Shown: piece by piece, positions 32,485-41,614 of the stretch
Layout: each line of letters opens with the position of its first letter
Position numbering within the stretch: position 1 is the first letter of the stretch
NCBI GenBank assembly: GCA_947464335.1
Contig: CANHWG010000012.1
Span: forward strand, 1 to 55,059
DNA: 55,059 nucleotides
Direction of reading: 5' to 3'
DNA from: Flavobacteriaceae bacterium
Lineage (GTDB): Bacteria > Bacteroidota > Bacteroidia > Flavobacteriales > Flavobacteriaceae
The notes under the pieces: model-generated
Databases searched by the model: none
Told to the model about the DNA's origin: nothing
The model's input: only the letters and a program-made list of their open reading frames with translations
Position numbers and translations under genes: made by a program

Positions 32485-34257
32485 TTATTTCTTTTTCTCT
32501 GTTTTTTCCATTTTTGCTTTTAATCCGGCAAGGATATCATTATTATCTCCAAGAGTTTGAGCAGGAGCATTATTAGAAGCTACTGTTTCAGTAACAACTT
32601 TTGCATTTTTCTCTTCTTCTTCTCTGAAAATAGCCGTGTGTGAAGCAACAACTCTTTTAAACTCTTTGTTGAACTCAATTACTTTGAATTCAGCTTCGTC
32701 ACCTTTCTTCAATTTTTTACCGTCTTCTTTTTCTAAGTGACGTGTTGGAATAAACGCAACCACATCATCTCCGAAATCTACAGTAGCACCTTTGTCAACA
32801 ATTTCAGCGATAGTTCCGGTGTGAATTGTTCCAACCGCGAAAGCATCTTCATGTTTGTCCCAAGGATTAGCCGTAGTTTGTTTGTGACCTAAAGATAATT
32901 TACGTCCTTCAACATCTAACTCTAATACAACCACTTCTAATTTGTCACCTACGTTAACAAATTCTGATGGATGTTTGATTTTCTTTGTCCAAGACAAGTC
33001 AGAGATATATACTAAACCGTCAATTCCTTCTTCTAACTCAACGAATATACCGAAGTTAGTAAAGTTTCTAACGATTCCAGTGTGTTTAGAAGCAACTGGA
33101 TATTTAGACGTAATATCTGTCCATGGATCTTGTGTTAATTGTTTGATACCTAAAGACATTTTTCTATCATCTCTATCAAGAGTTAAGATAACTGCTTCAA
33201 CAGTATCACCCACTTTTACGAAATCTTGAGCCGAACGTAAGTGCGTAGACCATGACATTTCAGAAACGTGGATTAAACCTTCAACACCTTCAGCAACTTC
33301 GATAAACGCACCATAATCAGCGATTACAACTACTTTACCTTTTACTTTATCACCAACATTTAATTCAGCACTTAAAGCATCCCATGGGTGAGCGTTTAAT
33401 TGTTTTAAACCTAATTGAATTCTTGTTTTCTCATCATCAAAATCAAGGATAACCACGTTTAATTTTTGATCTAATTCAAGAACTTCACTTGGGTGATTAA
33501 TTCTTGACCAAGAAAGATCTGTAATGTGGATTAATCCATCTACACCACCTAAATCAATAAACACACCATAAGAAGTAATGTTTTTCACAATACCTTCTAA
33601 TACTTGTCCTTTTTCTAATTGACCAATGATTTCTTTCTTTTGAACTTCAATATCTGCTTCGATAAGTGCTTTGTGTGAAACAACTACGTTTTTGAATTCG
33701 TGGTTTATTTTCACTACTTTGAACTCCATCATTTTGTTTACATATACATCGTAATCACGGATTGGTTTCACATCTATTTGTGAACCTGGTAAGAATGCTT
33801 CAATTCCGAAAACATCTACAATCATACCACCTTTAGTTCTACATTTAACAAAACCTTGAACGATTTCTCCAGTTTCATTAGCCGAAATAACTCTATCCCA
33901 TGATTTGATAGTTCTTGCTTTTCTGTGCGATAATACTAATTGACCTGTTTTGTCCTCACGAACGTCAATTAATACTTCTACTTTGTCACCCACTTTTAAA
34001 CTTGGGTTGTAACGGAACTCATTTAATGAAATTACACCTTCTGATTTCGCGTTGATGTCAACAATAGCGTCTCTGTCAGTAATTCTTACTACTACACCTT
34101 CTACAACTTCTTCTTGATCCGTTGAAATGAACGTTTTAGTTACTAAGTTTTCAAACTCTTCTAAGTTTTTTTGATCTACTGCGTCGATTCCTTCGGCATA
34201 ATTATGCCAGTTAAATTCATTTAAAAACGCTTCTTGTTCTTTGTTTAATACAGCCAT
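32485..34257 (-). CDS. rpsA: 30S ribosomal protein S1
   Basis: 590 residues with six S1 OB-fold repeats, starting near residues 50, 130, 215, 300, 385 and 475. The hallmark pattern G.V..I.DYGAFIEV.EGVEGLIHVSEMSW is clearest in the central repeats, for example GIVKNITSYGVFIDLGGVDGLIHITDLSW. In Bacteroidetes most mRNAs lack a Shine-Dalgarno sequence, so S1 is expected to be important for recruiting A-rich leaders to the ribosome. The acidic N-terminus and basic KMEKTEKKK tail are usual. The gene has a promoter about 120 bases upstream and a long leader that could hold autoregulatory structure. It converges with pheT. Confidence 0.97.
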   Translation of the reverse strand: MAVLNKEQEAFLNEFNWHNYAEGIDAVDQKNLEEFENLVTKTFISTDQEEVVEGVVVRITDRDAIVDINAKSEGVISLNEFRYNPSLKVGDKVEVLIDVREDKTGQLVLSHRKARTIKSWDRVISANETGEIVQGFVKCRTKGGMIVDVFGIEAFLPGSQIDVKPIRDYDVYVNKMMEFKVVKINHEFKNVVVSHKALIEADIEVQKKEIIGQLEKGQVLEGIVKNITSYGVFIDLGGVDGLIHITDLSWSRINHPSEVLELDQKLNVVILDFDDEKTRIQLGLKQLNAHPWDALSAELNVGDKVKGKVVVIADYGAFIEVAEGVEGLIHVSEMSWSTHLRSAQDFVKVGDTVEAVILTLDRDDRKMSLGIKQLTQDPWTDITSKYPVASKHTGIVRNFTNFGIFVELEEGIDGLVYISDLSWTKKIKHPSEFVNVGDKLEVVVLELDVEGRKLSLGHKQTTANPWDKHEDAFAVGTIHTGTIAEIVDKGATVDFGDDVVAFIPTRHLEKEDGKKLKKGDEAEFKVIEFNKEFKRVVASHTAIFREEEEKNAKVVTETVASNNAPAQTLGDNNDILAGLKAKMEKTEKKK

Positions 34258-34376
34258 GCTGATTCAATAATTTGTATGTTATGTTCTTTGAGTTTCTTAA
34301 TGCAAATAAAAACACAACAGTGTTTATATATAAATGTTTGATACCTAAAGGAAACTCTTCTTCGCCAAAAGGTTGG

Positions 34377-34405
34377 CAAAAGTAAGCATAATTTCTTAAT
34401 TACAA
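34377..34405 (-). promoter_or_regulatory. rpsA promoter
   Basis: Minus-strand TACTTTTG (34384-34377) matches TAnnTTTG, with TTG (34405-34403) 18 bases upstream. Transcription would begin near 34370, giving a leader of about 110 bases. Confidence 0.7.
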
Positions 34406-34513
34406 AACAATTGACTAAGAAAATAGAGCAAAGAAGCAAGAGAAAAGATTTGAAATTGTCATTGCGAGGAACGAAGCAATCAGGAGCGAAAAGTTCGGGC
34501 ATTCTTGGTTTTC

Positions 34514-34560
34514 GTTTTCCTGCTGTCCGCACTACGCGGTAGTTGCTCCCATCAGGGCTA
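34514..34560 (-). repeat. TAGCCC element, copy C
   Basis: Minus-strand copy beginning TAGCCCTGATGGGAGC and ending GCGGACAGCAGGAAAAC. The inner hairpin is ACTAC-CGC-GTAGT (34543-34531), a third compensated version. The outer pairs are CCTG with CAGG, as in copy B. Confidence 0.7.
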
Positions 34561-34576
34561 AATGATGATGGCATTG

Positions 34577-34627
34577 CAAAAAAAGACCCAACAGTCCCGA
34601 AAATTCGGGATAAAACCTGTTGGGTCT
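34577..34627 (-). terminator. Two-step palindrome with T run, terminator of the nucleoside symporter gene
   Basis: Outer arms AGACCCAACAG / CTGTTGGGTCT (34584-34594, 34617-34627) and an inner perfect hairpin TCCCGAA-AA-TTCGGGA (34595-34610). On the minus strand a run of T follows (34583-34577). The outer arms are a base-compensated relative of the palindrome at 32395. Confidence 0.75.
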
Positions 34628-34647
34628 AATATAAAAGTTACATCCTT

Positions 34648-35904
34648 TTAATGACTTACATTAGCAACATCATTCGGATTGTGTTTATGCTTAAACATAA
34701 CTGCAAATAATATTGCAATCACCAAAGCATATACTGCAAAAGTCAACCATATAGTATGCCAATCCTTCACATTATCATGGGTAAAATAATTATCGATTAA
34801 AAACCCACTCACTTTTGAACCTAAATAAGCCCCAAAACCATTTGTTACCATCATAAACAAACCTTGAGCCGAAGAACGGATTTTAGAATCGGTTGTTGTT
34901 TCTACAAACAATGAACCAGAGATATTGAAGAAATCAAAAGCCATTCCGTAAACAATATTGGAAGAAATAATCAACATAAGTCCAAACCCTTCAGGATTAC
35001 CATAAGAGAAGAACGCAAATCGAAGTACCCATGCAATCATACTAATTAGCATAACTTTCTTAATTCCGAATTTTTTTAAGAAAAATGGAATTGCCAAAAT
35101 GAAGAGTGTTTCTGAAACCTGTGATATAGACATTATCAATGTAGAATAACGAACAACCGAAGAGTCTTTATAAAGTGGATCAAATTTAAACCCTGAAAGG
35201 AAAGCATCACCATACATGTTGGTCAACTGCAAAGCAGCACCCAAGAACAATGAAAAGAAAAAAAACATTGCCATTTTTGAGTTCTTAAACAACTTGAAAG
35301 CATTTAATCCTAATTGTTCAGCTACAGAAGCATTTTCTGAAATGGTTTTCTGAGGTGGACATTTTGGCAATGTAAAAGCAAAAATGCCTAAAACTATTGC
35401 TATCACTGCCCCAATAAGAAACTGATTCCCATTGTCTTTAGAGCCAGAAAGATTAGTACACCACATAGCTACAATAAAGCCAATTGTACCCCAAACACGA
35501 ATTGACGGAAAAACTTTAACGACATCATAACTGTTAGTTTTTAGGATATTATAGGCAATAGAATTCGAAAGTGAAATAGTTGGCATGTAGAAAAACATGG
35601 CAATCATCATGACCCAATAAAACGTCTCTGGATTGTCAACTCCTGGTAGGAAAAATAAAGTAATTCCATAACCAATCTGCAGTAATCCATATAACCTCTC
35701 AGCGTTCATCCATTTATCAGCTATAATTCCAGTTATAGCCGGCATGAATATCGAAGCTAACGCTAAGGTTGAAAAGGCAGCGCCGAAGTCAACACCTGAC
35801 CATTTTTTGGTATCGAACCAATACACTCCAATAGTAATAAGCCATGCCCCCCAAACAAAGAATTGGAGAAAACTCATTAAAGTTAATCTGAATTTTATAC
35901 TCAT
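34648..35904 (-). CDS. Nucleoside:H+ symporter, NupG/XapB-type MFS protein
   Basis: 418-residue inner-membrane protein with 12 spans. The start MSIKFRLTLMSFLQFFVWGAWLITIGVYW and the block FYMPTISLSNSIAYNIL, followed by VFPSIRVWGTIGFIVAMW, are characteristic of the NupG nucleoside permease family. It should import nucleosides with protons, though sugar-like substrates are possible in Bacteroidetes relatives. It is transcribed alone, with a terminator after it. The mid loop (about residues 185-210) is hydrophilic, as normal for MFS. Confidence 0.9.
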   Translation of the reverse strand: MSIKFRLTLMSFLQFFVWGAWLITIGVYWFDTKKWSGVDFGAAFSTLALASIFMPAITGIIADKWMNAERLYGLLQIGYGITLFFLPGVDNPETFYWVMMIAMFFYMPTISLSNSIAYNILKTNSYDVVKVFPSIRVWGTIGFIVAMWCTNLSGSKDNGNQFLIGAVIAIVLGIFAFTLPKCPPQKTISENASVAEQLGLNAFKLFKNSKMAMFFFFSLFLGAALQLTNMYGDAFLSGFKFDPLYKDSSVVRYSTLIMSISQVSETLFILAIPFFLKKFGIKKVMLISMIAWVLRFAFFSYGNPEGFGLMLIISSNIVYGMAFDFFNISGSLFVETTTDSKIRSSAQGLFMMVTNGFGAYLGSKVSGFLIDNYFTHDNVKDWHTIWLTFAVYALVIAILFAVMFKHKHNPNDVANVSH

Positions 35905-35982
35905 AAAAATAGTTTTGATTTAGTTAAAATAGAACGTAAAGCTACTATTAATATCGAAAAATGCAAGTGATTAAAAGTTTTT

Positions 35983-36095
35983 TTGTCATTTCGAGGCAGG
36001 ATAAACCTATTGATTCAGCATTGCTAAATCTTGTAAAGGTTAGCTTAAAATAAGATAAGATTCCTCTCTCGTTTTCCAACAAGCCGGAATGACAA
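35983..36095. repeat. 113-bp element with inverted termini TTGTCATT / AATGACAA
   Basis: The spacer between cmk and the nucleoside symporter gene contains a stretch bounded by TTGTCATTTCGA and CCGGAATGACAA; the ends are complementary at 10 of 12 positions. The interior has no open frame. Similar GTCATTTCGA words are, from memory, common dispersed repeats in Flavobacteriia. It may be a remnant of a palindromic or MITE-like element. Confidence 0.5.
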
Positions 36096-36108
36096 GTTTG
36101 TAAAAAAG

Positions 36109-36798
36109 TTATGAATTAATAATTTCATCTACCATTTCTAAAACGGCGTTGAATTGTTCGTCCTTGGTTAAGTACGAATTATCTATTTCAATAGCATCAT
36201 CAGCCATTCGAAGCGGAGAATCATCGCGGTGAGTATCAATATAATCGCGATCTACAACATTTTTTAACACCTGTTCATACGTAACTTCTTGTCCTTTTTC
36301 ATTTAATTCATCAAATCGTCTTTGCGCTCTAGTTTCGGCACTTGCTGTCATAAATATTTTAAGTTCAGCATCAGGAAAAACAACCGTACCGATGTCGCGT
36401 CCGTCCATCACAATACCTTTTTCTTTGCCCATTTCTTGTTGTTGTTCAACCAATTTGGCTCTGACTTCTGAAACCTCAGCTACCAAACTCACAAAGTTAG
36501 AAACCTCTAATGTCCTGATATCTTTTTCTATGTTACTATCATTCAAATACATTTCTGCAAAACCCAACTCGGAATTATAAACAAAATGCAATTTTATAAA
36601 AGACAAGCTGTTGATTAGCGATTGTTTGTCAAAAAAATCTTTGCTAATATAGCCGTTCTGCATCGCAAAAAAAGCAACTGCCCGATACATCGCTCCGGTA
36701 TCAACATATACATACCCTAGATGTTTGGCTAATTGTTTGGCTAAAGTGCTTTTCCCGGTAGAGGAAAATCCGTCGATGGCAATGGTAATTTTTTTCAA
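36109..36798 (-). CDS. cmk: Cytidylate kinase
   Basis: 229 residues; phosphorylates CMP and dCMP with ATP. P-loop GFSSTGKST at 10-18, YVDTGAMYRAVAFFA, the CMP-binding MDGRDIGTVVFPDAELKIFMTASAETRAQRR and RDYIDTHRDDSPL are all family hallmarks. In the catalytic loop, GPSGSGKST of other species is replaced by GFSSTGKST, which is usual in Bacteroidetes. It starts 12 bases after porQ, with which it is clearly co-transcribed. Confidence 0.96.
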   Translation of the reverse strand: MKKITIAIDGFSSTGKSTLAKQLAKHLGYVYVDTGAMYRAVAFFAMQNGYISKDFFDKQSLINSLSFIKLHFVYNSELGFAEMYLNDSNIEKDIRTLEVSNFVSLVAEVSEVRAKLVEQQQEMGKEKGIVMDGRDIGTVVFPDAELKIFMTASAETRAQRRFDELNEKGQEVTYEQVLKNVVDRDYIDTHRDDSPLRMADDAIEIDNSYLTKDEQFNAVLEMVDEIINS

Positions 36799-36810
36799 TT
36801 TATAGTGTTG

Positions 36811-37845
36811 TTAATATTTATCATTTGCAAAATCAATAGTCAAACCAAACAAACTAGTATTGGCCGCTAAAGTATAACGTGAATAGGAATAATTAAATTT
36901 TATATTACCCATTCTTAATCCCAAACCAACCGAAATACCCGAAAAATTTCGTTGTTCTAAAATCCGTAATTCTTCGGCTCTTCTGAAGTTATAACCCAAT
37001 CTTAAATTAAATGATTTTTCAGGAAATAATTCTATACCAACAATAACGTGGCGTAATGCATTGCCAAAAAAAGAGGGTTTGTCAGGAGTAGAACTTCCGT
37101 CCAATCCGCCTTGAGCACGGTTTGGATTTGAAAAAGCTAATTGCCATTGCTGCATATTCTCTAAGGTTAAATGCCATCGAATTGGCACGTTCTCCATGAG
37201 TTGAGAAACACCAATCAATACTTCTAATGGCAATTTTTCTCTGGTATCAGCATAGGTTGTGATTTGTGTTCCAATATTTCTGATAGATATTGCCCAATTG
37301 ACATCATTTCGGGTATCGATAAACATCGCGCCAATATCAATGGCGGCTCCAAATGAATTGTAACTCTCTAAAGATGAAGAAATCAATTTAGCATTAGCAC
37401 CGATATAAAAATCAGAAAAAGGAATGTTGTAGGCATATCCAAATGTTAGTGCAATTTCACTTCCGGTAAAATTTGATGTTTCTATACCGTTTTCATCATA
37501 ACCATCAAATTTCCCGTAGTTAACATAGTTTACACCTCCGAAAAACGTTTGCACATGTCGGTCATAGGTATACGCATAGGAAGCAGTCCCGTAGGTAACT
37601 TCTCCAAATAAACTTCCGTAATTCAGCGAAAGTTTGTTATCCATTTCGGCATTAATATTGGCTGGATTAAAATGCGCTTGATTTACGTCGCTATCATAAA
37701 AAGTGATTACTTTACCGCCAAGTGCTGCTTGTCTTGGAGAAGTCACCAAGTTTAAAAATTGATATACTGATCTTCCTCCAATTTGTCCAAAACTGAACAA
37801 ACTAGTGAGGAAAAATCCAATACAAATTATTTTTTTAAACATCAA
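36811..37845 (-). CDS. porQ: Type IX secretion system outer-membrane protein PorQ
   Basis: 344 residues with signal peptide (about 1-20, cut after FSFG or nearby). The mature protein starts IGGRSVYQFLNLVTSPRQAALGGKVITFYDSDVNQAHFNPANINAEM, the typical PorQ/PorV N-terminal pattern, followed by a beta-barrel of about 14 strands, ending in a terminal aromatic-containing strand. In Porphyromonas PorQ holds PorZ at the cell surface as part of the T9SS attachment complex. It supports secretion of the two sorting-domain proteins found in this window. The neighbour cmk follows after 12 bases, an association I recall from other Flavobacteriia. Confidence 0.9.
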   Translation of the reverse strand: MMFKKIICIGFFLTSLFSFGQIGGRSVYQFLNLVTSPRQAALGGKVITFYDSDVNQAHFNPANINAEMDNKLSLNYGSLFGEVTYGTASYAYTYDRHVQTFFGGVNYVNYGKFDGYDENGIETSNFTGSEIALTFGYAYNIPFSDFYIGANAKLISSSLESYNSFGAAIDIGAMFIDTRNDVNWAISIRNIGTQITTYADTREKLPLEVLIGVSQLMENVPIRWHLTLENMQQWQLAFSNPNRAQGGLDGSSTPDKPSFFGNALRHVIVGIELFPEKSFNLRLGYNFRRAEELRILEQRNFSGISVGLGLRMGNIKFNYSYSRYTLAANTSLFGLTIDFANDKY

Positions 37846-37904
37846 AATATGACTTATGCTAATTCTATAACGAAAATGCGAAGATATTATTTTAAATGGT
37901 AGTA

Positions 37905-37948
37905 AAAAAAGTAAAAAGAAAAGGCATAAGTTAAAGAATACTTATGCC
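37905..37948 (-). terminator. Intrinsic terminator of lon
   Basis: Perfect 9-bp stem GGCATAAGT / ACTTATGCC (37923-37931, 37940-37948) with an 8-base loop, followed on the minus strand by T-rich sequence (37922-37905), 28 bases after the lon stop. Confidence 0.8.
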
Positions 37949-37975
37949 ATCTTACTATGGTTTTATCAAATGCAA

Positions 37976-40426
37976 TTATAACTTTTTAGCGTTCTTCACT
38001 TTTTGATTGGTTAATGCAAAATCAATTACTTCACTCATTTCTTTTACGTAATGAAAAGTTAACCCTTCAATATATTCAGGTTTTATTTCCTCAATATCAC
38101 TTTTGTTTTCGTTACAAAGAATAATTTCTTTTATATTGGCGCGTTTAGCCGCCAGAATTTTTTCTTTGATTCCACCCACAGGCAATACTTTACCTCTAAG
38201 TGTAATTTCTCCTGTCATGGCTAAATTCTTCTTAATTTTTCGTTGTGATAATAATGAAACCAAAGAGGTCAACATAGCTATTCCTGCACTTGGACCATCT
38301 TTTGGCGTTGCTCCCTCAGGAACATGTAAATGAATATTATATTTTGCTATCATTTCGGGCTCTAATCCAAAAAGCGCTGCATTAGATTTAATATATTCTA
38401 AGGCAATAGTAGCCGATTCTTTCATTACTGTTCCTAAATTTCCAGTTAAGGTTAAATTTCCTTTTCCTGCAGAAATCAATGATTCAATAAATAGTATATC
38501 ACCTCCAACTGTTGTCCAAGCCAGGCCTGTAACTACACCGGCAACGTCATTACTCTCCGACTTGTCTCTGGATAATTTTGGTGCACCCAAAATTTTTACA
38601 ACATCCTCATCAGTAACTTTTTTATTATAATCTTCTTCCATGGCTACCGATTTGGCAGCATTTCGAATAACTTGAGCTAATTTTTGTTCTAAATTCCTAA
38701 CTCCAGACTCTCGAGTATACCCTTCAATAATTTTTTCAAGTTGTTTTTTACCAATAGATAAATCCTTTGGCTTTAATCCGTGCTCTTTAAGCTGTTTCGG
38801 AAACAAGTGCTTCCTTGCAATTTCTACTTTTTCTTCGATAGTGTAACCTGACATTTTAATTACCTCCATCCTATCTTTTAGTGCTGGTTGAATAGCGCTC
38901 ATGTTATTGGAAGTAGCAATAAACATCACTTTAGATAAATCATAACCTAACTCTAAAAAGTTATCATAGAATTCATTATTTTGTTCTGGATCTAAAACTT
39001 CTAATAAAGCCGAGGAAGGATCGCCTTGGTGAGAGTTAGACAACTTATCAATTTCATCTAAAACAAAAACCGGATTAGAAGTACCTGCTTTTTTCAAGCT
39101 TTGCATGATTCTTCCAGGCATTGCGCCGATATACGTTTTACGGTGTCCCCGTATTTCAGCTTCATCACGTAAACCGCCTAGTGAAATTCTAACATATTCT
39201 CTTCCTAAAGCTTCAGCTATTGATTTACCAATAGAAGTTTTTCCGACACCTGGAGGTCCAGTTAAACAAATTATCGGCGATTTCATATCGTTACGTAATT
39301 TCAAAACTGCCAAATGCTCGATAATTCTTTTCTTAACATCATCCAATCCAAAATGGTCTCGATCAATTATTTTCTGTGCTCTTTTTAAGTCAAAATTATC
39401 TTTGGAAAAATGATTCCAAGGCAACTCTAAAAACAACTCAAGATAGTTCCTTTGTATACCAAAATCAGGAGCTTGTGGATTCATTCGTTGCATTTTAGAA
39501 ATTTCTTTCTCAAAATGTTTCGCTGTTTTAGCATCCCAAGATTTTGATTTTGATTTCTGACGCATTTCTTCGATTTCCTGTTCATTTGATACACCACCCA
39601 ATTCTTCTTGAATGGTTTTCATTTGTTGGTGCAAGAAATATTCTCGTTGCTGCTGATCTAAATCAAATCGAACTTTAGATTGAATATCATTTTTAAGTTC
39701 TAGTTTTTGGAGTTCAACATTCATATAACGAAGAGTTTCTAAAGCTCTTTCTTTAAGCACATTAACTGCTAATAAATCTTGTTTTTCTTTAACTGTAAGA
39801 TTCATATTGGAAGAAACAAAATTGATTAAAAAGGATTGACTTTCAATATTTTTAATAGCAAATGTAGCTTCCGTTGGAATATTTGGACTTTCCTTAATTA
39901 TTTCGATTGCTAATTCTCTAATAGAATCGGTTATAGCATTAAATTCAGTATCGTGTTTACTAGGTCTTTTTTCTTCAACTTCTTTAATACTGGCTTTTAA
40001 ATAGGGCTTTTCCGTAGTTACTGCATCTATTTCAAATCGCTTTTTACCTTGAAGAATGACTGTAATATTTCCATCCGGCATTTTTAAAACACGTAGGATT
40101 TGAGCAACAGTTCCTATAGGATATATATCATTTTTAGTAGGGTCTTCATCTTCTTCATTCTTTTGAGCAACCACACCAATAATTTTATTACCTGCATTAG
40201 CATCGTTAATAAGCTTTATCGATTTATCTCTTCCTGCAGAAATTGGAATTACCACACCAGGGAATAAAACAGTATTACGTAAAGGTAAAATAGGCAAAGA
40301 ACTAGGAAGCTCTTCTTTATTCATCTCTTCTTCATCCTCTGGAGTTAATAAAGGAATCAAATCAGTTTCTGTATCGAATTCTTGTAGTGACAAATTGTCA
40401 AAAGATATAATATTGCGGTTTGACAT
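37976..40426 (-). CDS. lon: ATP-dependent protease Lon (endopeptidase La)
   Basis: 816 residues, hexameric cytoplasmic protease that degrades damaged and regulatory proteins. N-terminal substrate-binding domain about 42-240 (LPILPLRNTVLFPGVVIPI), central coiled coil, AAA+ domain with Walker A GPPGVGKTS (390-398) and Walker B PVFVLDEIDK, and protease domain with Ser713 in PKDGPSAG and Lys756 in GGIKEK. The 43-residue distance between Ser and Lys is the same as in E. coli. Acidic N-terminal 40 residues are typical for Bacteroidetes. The gene stands alone, with a -7 element upstream and a hairpin terminator. Confidence 0.98.
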   Translation of the reverse strand: MSNRNIISFDNLSLQEFDTETDLIPLLTPEDEEEMNKEELPSSLPILPLRNTVLFPGVVIPISAGRDKSIKLINDANAGNKIIGVVAQKNEEDEDPTKNDIYPIGTVAQILRVLKMPDGNITVILQGKKRFEIDAVTTEKPYLKASIKEVEEKRPSKHDTEFNAITDSIRELAIEIIKESPNIPTEATFAIKNIESQSFLINFVSSNMNLTVKEKQDLLAVNVLKERALETLRYMNVELQKLELKNDIQSKVRFDLDQQQREYFLHQQMKTIQEELGGVSNEQEIEEMRQKSKSKSWDAKTAKHFEKEISKMQRMNPQAPDFGIQRNYLELFLELPWNHFSKDNFDLKRAQKIIDRDHFGLDDVKKRIIEHLAVLKLRNDMKSPIICLTGPPGVGKTSIGKSIAEALGREYVRISLGGLRDEAEIRGHRKTYIGAMPGRIMQSLKKAGTSNPVFVLDEIDKLSNSHQGDPSSALLEVLDPEQNNEFYDNFLELGYDLSKVMFIATSNNMSAIQPALKDRMEVIKMSGYTIEEKVEIARKHLFPKQLKEHGLKPKDLSIGKKQLEKIIEGYTRESGVRNLEQKLAQVIRNAAKSVAMEEDYNKKVTDEDVVKILGAPKLSRDKSESNDVAGVVTGLAWTTVGGDILFIESLISAGKGNLTLTGNLGTVMKESATIALEYIKSNAALFGLEPEMIAKYNIHLHVPEGATPKDGPSAGIAMLTSLVSLLSQRKIKKNLAMTGEITLRGKVLPVGGIKEKILAAKRANIKEIILCNENKSDIEEIKPEYIEGLTFHYVKEMSEVIDFALTNQKVKNAKKL

Positions 40427-40473
40427 GGTATTTTATTAGGTCAAAATGACATTAGAAATTAGATAATGCTTAA

Positions 40474-40481
40474 CAAATGTA
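40474..40481 (-). promoter_or_regulatory. Candidate -7 element of lon
   Basis: Minus-strand TACATTTG matches TAnnTTTG, 48 bases upstream of the ATG. A -33 TTG is not evident. Confidence 0.5.
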
Positions 40482-40596
40482 GCACTTCCATTTTAAGAAA
40501 TAAATTAAAATCGATGTAAAACAAGTGAATTTGCTTAAAATCGACATACTAACTTCTAGTATCGATAAGCGAATAAATAAGTCAAGTATTGTGCCA

Positions 40597-40624
40597 TAAA
40601 AAAATCCGCCAAAAGGACGGATTT
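40597..40624 (-). terminator. Intrinsic terminator of the lipoprotein gene
   Basis: On the minus strand AAATCCG / CGGATTT (40624-40618 and 40608-40602) forms a hairpin around TCCTTTTGG, followed by a T run (40604-40598). It lies 22 bases after the stop at 40646. Confidence 0.85.
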
Positions 40625-40645
40625 AATTTATTTAGTTTAAAAAAT

Positions 40646-41560
40646 TTAATTGTATTCAACATCAAAAGTACCTTCGGTGACAGTTTTGGTAGCTGATGAT
40701 GTAAAGTTTTTAACTACCATATTAAACGTTCCTTTAATTCTTGTATCTGTTTTAGAGATAATTGTTATAGAACCTGATTCTGCATTATAAAGCACATCAT
40801 TTAACACACAACTTCCATTCACATTTTCACCTAAAGGCCCAGTAAATTGATATGTACCAACAGCTAAAGAACGAACAATATTTAAACCAACTCTATCGCC
40901 ATTAGTTTTAGAAGCAACTATACTTATTTGATCAGCCATTCCTGAAACATTTGTTATTAATGCGCCATCTATTTGATCTTCAATAAACTCAGATCCGTCA
41001 ATTTTTGCAAAAAAAGTGTCATTTCCAACAGGATTACCAGAGGTATACGGAACATTAGTAAAAACTCCATTAGTAAAATCTACCGGCAGAATAGAAGTAT
41101 TCGTAGCATCAGACCAATATCCTTTATAACTAAAAGTTCCTGAAATAGTTTTATTTACGGTATTTATATTTGTAATAACTATAGAACCCGTAAGTTCCGA
41201 TTCGTTAGCTTGATTAACAGACCAGTAAGCATAATCAGATCCATTAGGAGTATAGGCAATAATGTTAGAATTCGCAGGATACGTTCCGGTAGTTAAACCA
41301 CCAATTAAAATTGAAAATGTTGAGCCATCAGCTCTAGTAGCTCCAATAGAAATAAAACTGCTCGAAAAAACAGCCTCAGCTACAGTTCCATTCCAAGTGT
41401 TGCCTCCAAAATCAGCTTTAAAAACCATTGGTCCTCCAGGTCCTCCACCTACAAAATCATCCAAATTAATGGCACTATCAATAGGTTCATTTTCACAAGA
41501 AATGAATGAGAATGAAGTTAAAATAAGAAACACACCCGCTAATAATTTTATTTTGTTCAT
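40646..41560 (-). CDS. Lipoprotein with two DUF6252-like domains
   Basis: 304 residues. The signal peptide ends in the lipobox SFISC (Cys20 region) followed by ENEP, so it is lipidated; Asp/Glu soon after Cys favour surface or outer-membrane export. After a Gly-rich linker (FVGGGPGGP) come two similar beta-rich domains, about 45-175 and 180-304; each begins with a FxAxxxG block (FKADFGGNTW and FFAKIDGSEF), has ISI..... DG or GD turns (SIGATRADGSTFSILIGGL, SIVASKTNGDRVGLNIVRSL), and ends with ISGTFSY or IKGTFNMVV. This matches the DUF6252 family of Bacteroidetes; function unknown. Single gene with promoter and terminator. Confidence 0.8.
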   Translation of the reverse strand: MNKIKLLAGVFLILTSFSFISCENEPIDSAINLDDFVGGGPGGPMVFKADFGGNTWNGTVAEAVFSSSFISIGATRADGSTFSILIGGLTTGTYPANSNIIAYTPNGSDYAYWSVNQANESELTGSIVITNINTVNKTISGTFSYKGYWSDATNTSILPVDFTNGVFTNVPYTSGNPVGNDTFFAKIDGSEFIEDQIDGALITNVSGMADQISIVASKTNGDRVGLNIVRSLAVGTYQFTGPLGENVNGSCVLNDVLYNAESGSITIISKTDTRIKGTFNMVVKNFTSSATKTVTEGTFDVEYN

Positions 41561-41583
41561 GACAAATTAGATCAAATTTTCTT

Positions 41584-41614
41584 CAAATATAATTTATTTT
41601 TGATTTTATGACAA
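41584..41614 (-). promoter_or_regulatory. Promoter of the duplicated-domain lipoprotein gene
   Basis: Minus-strand TATATTTG (41591-41584) and TTG (41614-41612) are 20 bases apart, a full match. The -33 box lies within the last codons of the upstream MFS gene, so the lipoprotein gene is separately controlled. Confidence 0.7.

Larger units (their letters stand above)
34258..34647. other. Repeat-rich spacer between rpsA and the nucleoside symporter
   Basis: 390 bases without a credible gene. From left to right: rpsA leader and promoter (34258-34405); a fragment GTCATTGCGAGGAACGAAG (34458-34476), a word I recognise as half of a widespread Bacteroidetes palindromic repeat; copy C of the TAGCCC element (34514-34560); and a two-step palindrome that serves as terminator (34577-34627). 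A 109-codon open frame crosses these repeats but overlaps the rpsA start and has no coding character. Confidence 0.8.

Noticed and set aside
34245-34574. Open frame of 109 codons on the minus strand across the rpsA upstream region
   Set aside because: It overlaps the rpsA start, its coding content derives from the rpsA promoter, a repeat fragment and the TAGCCC element, and its composition is not protein-like.
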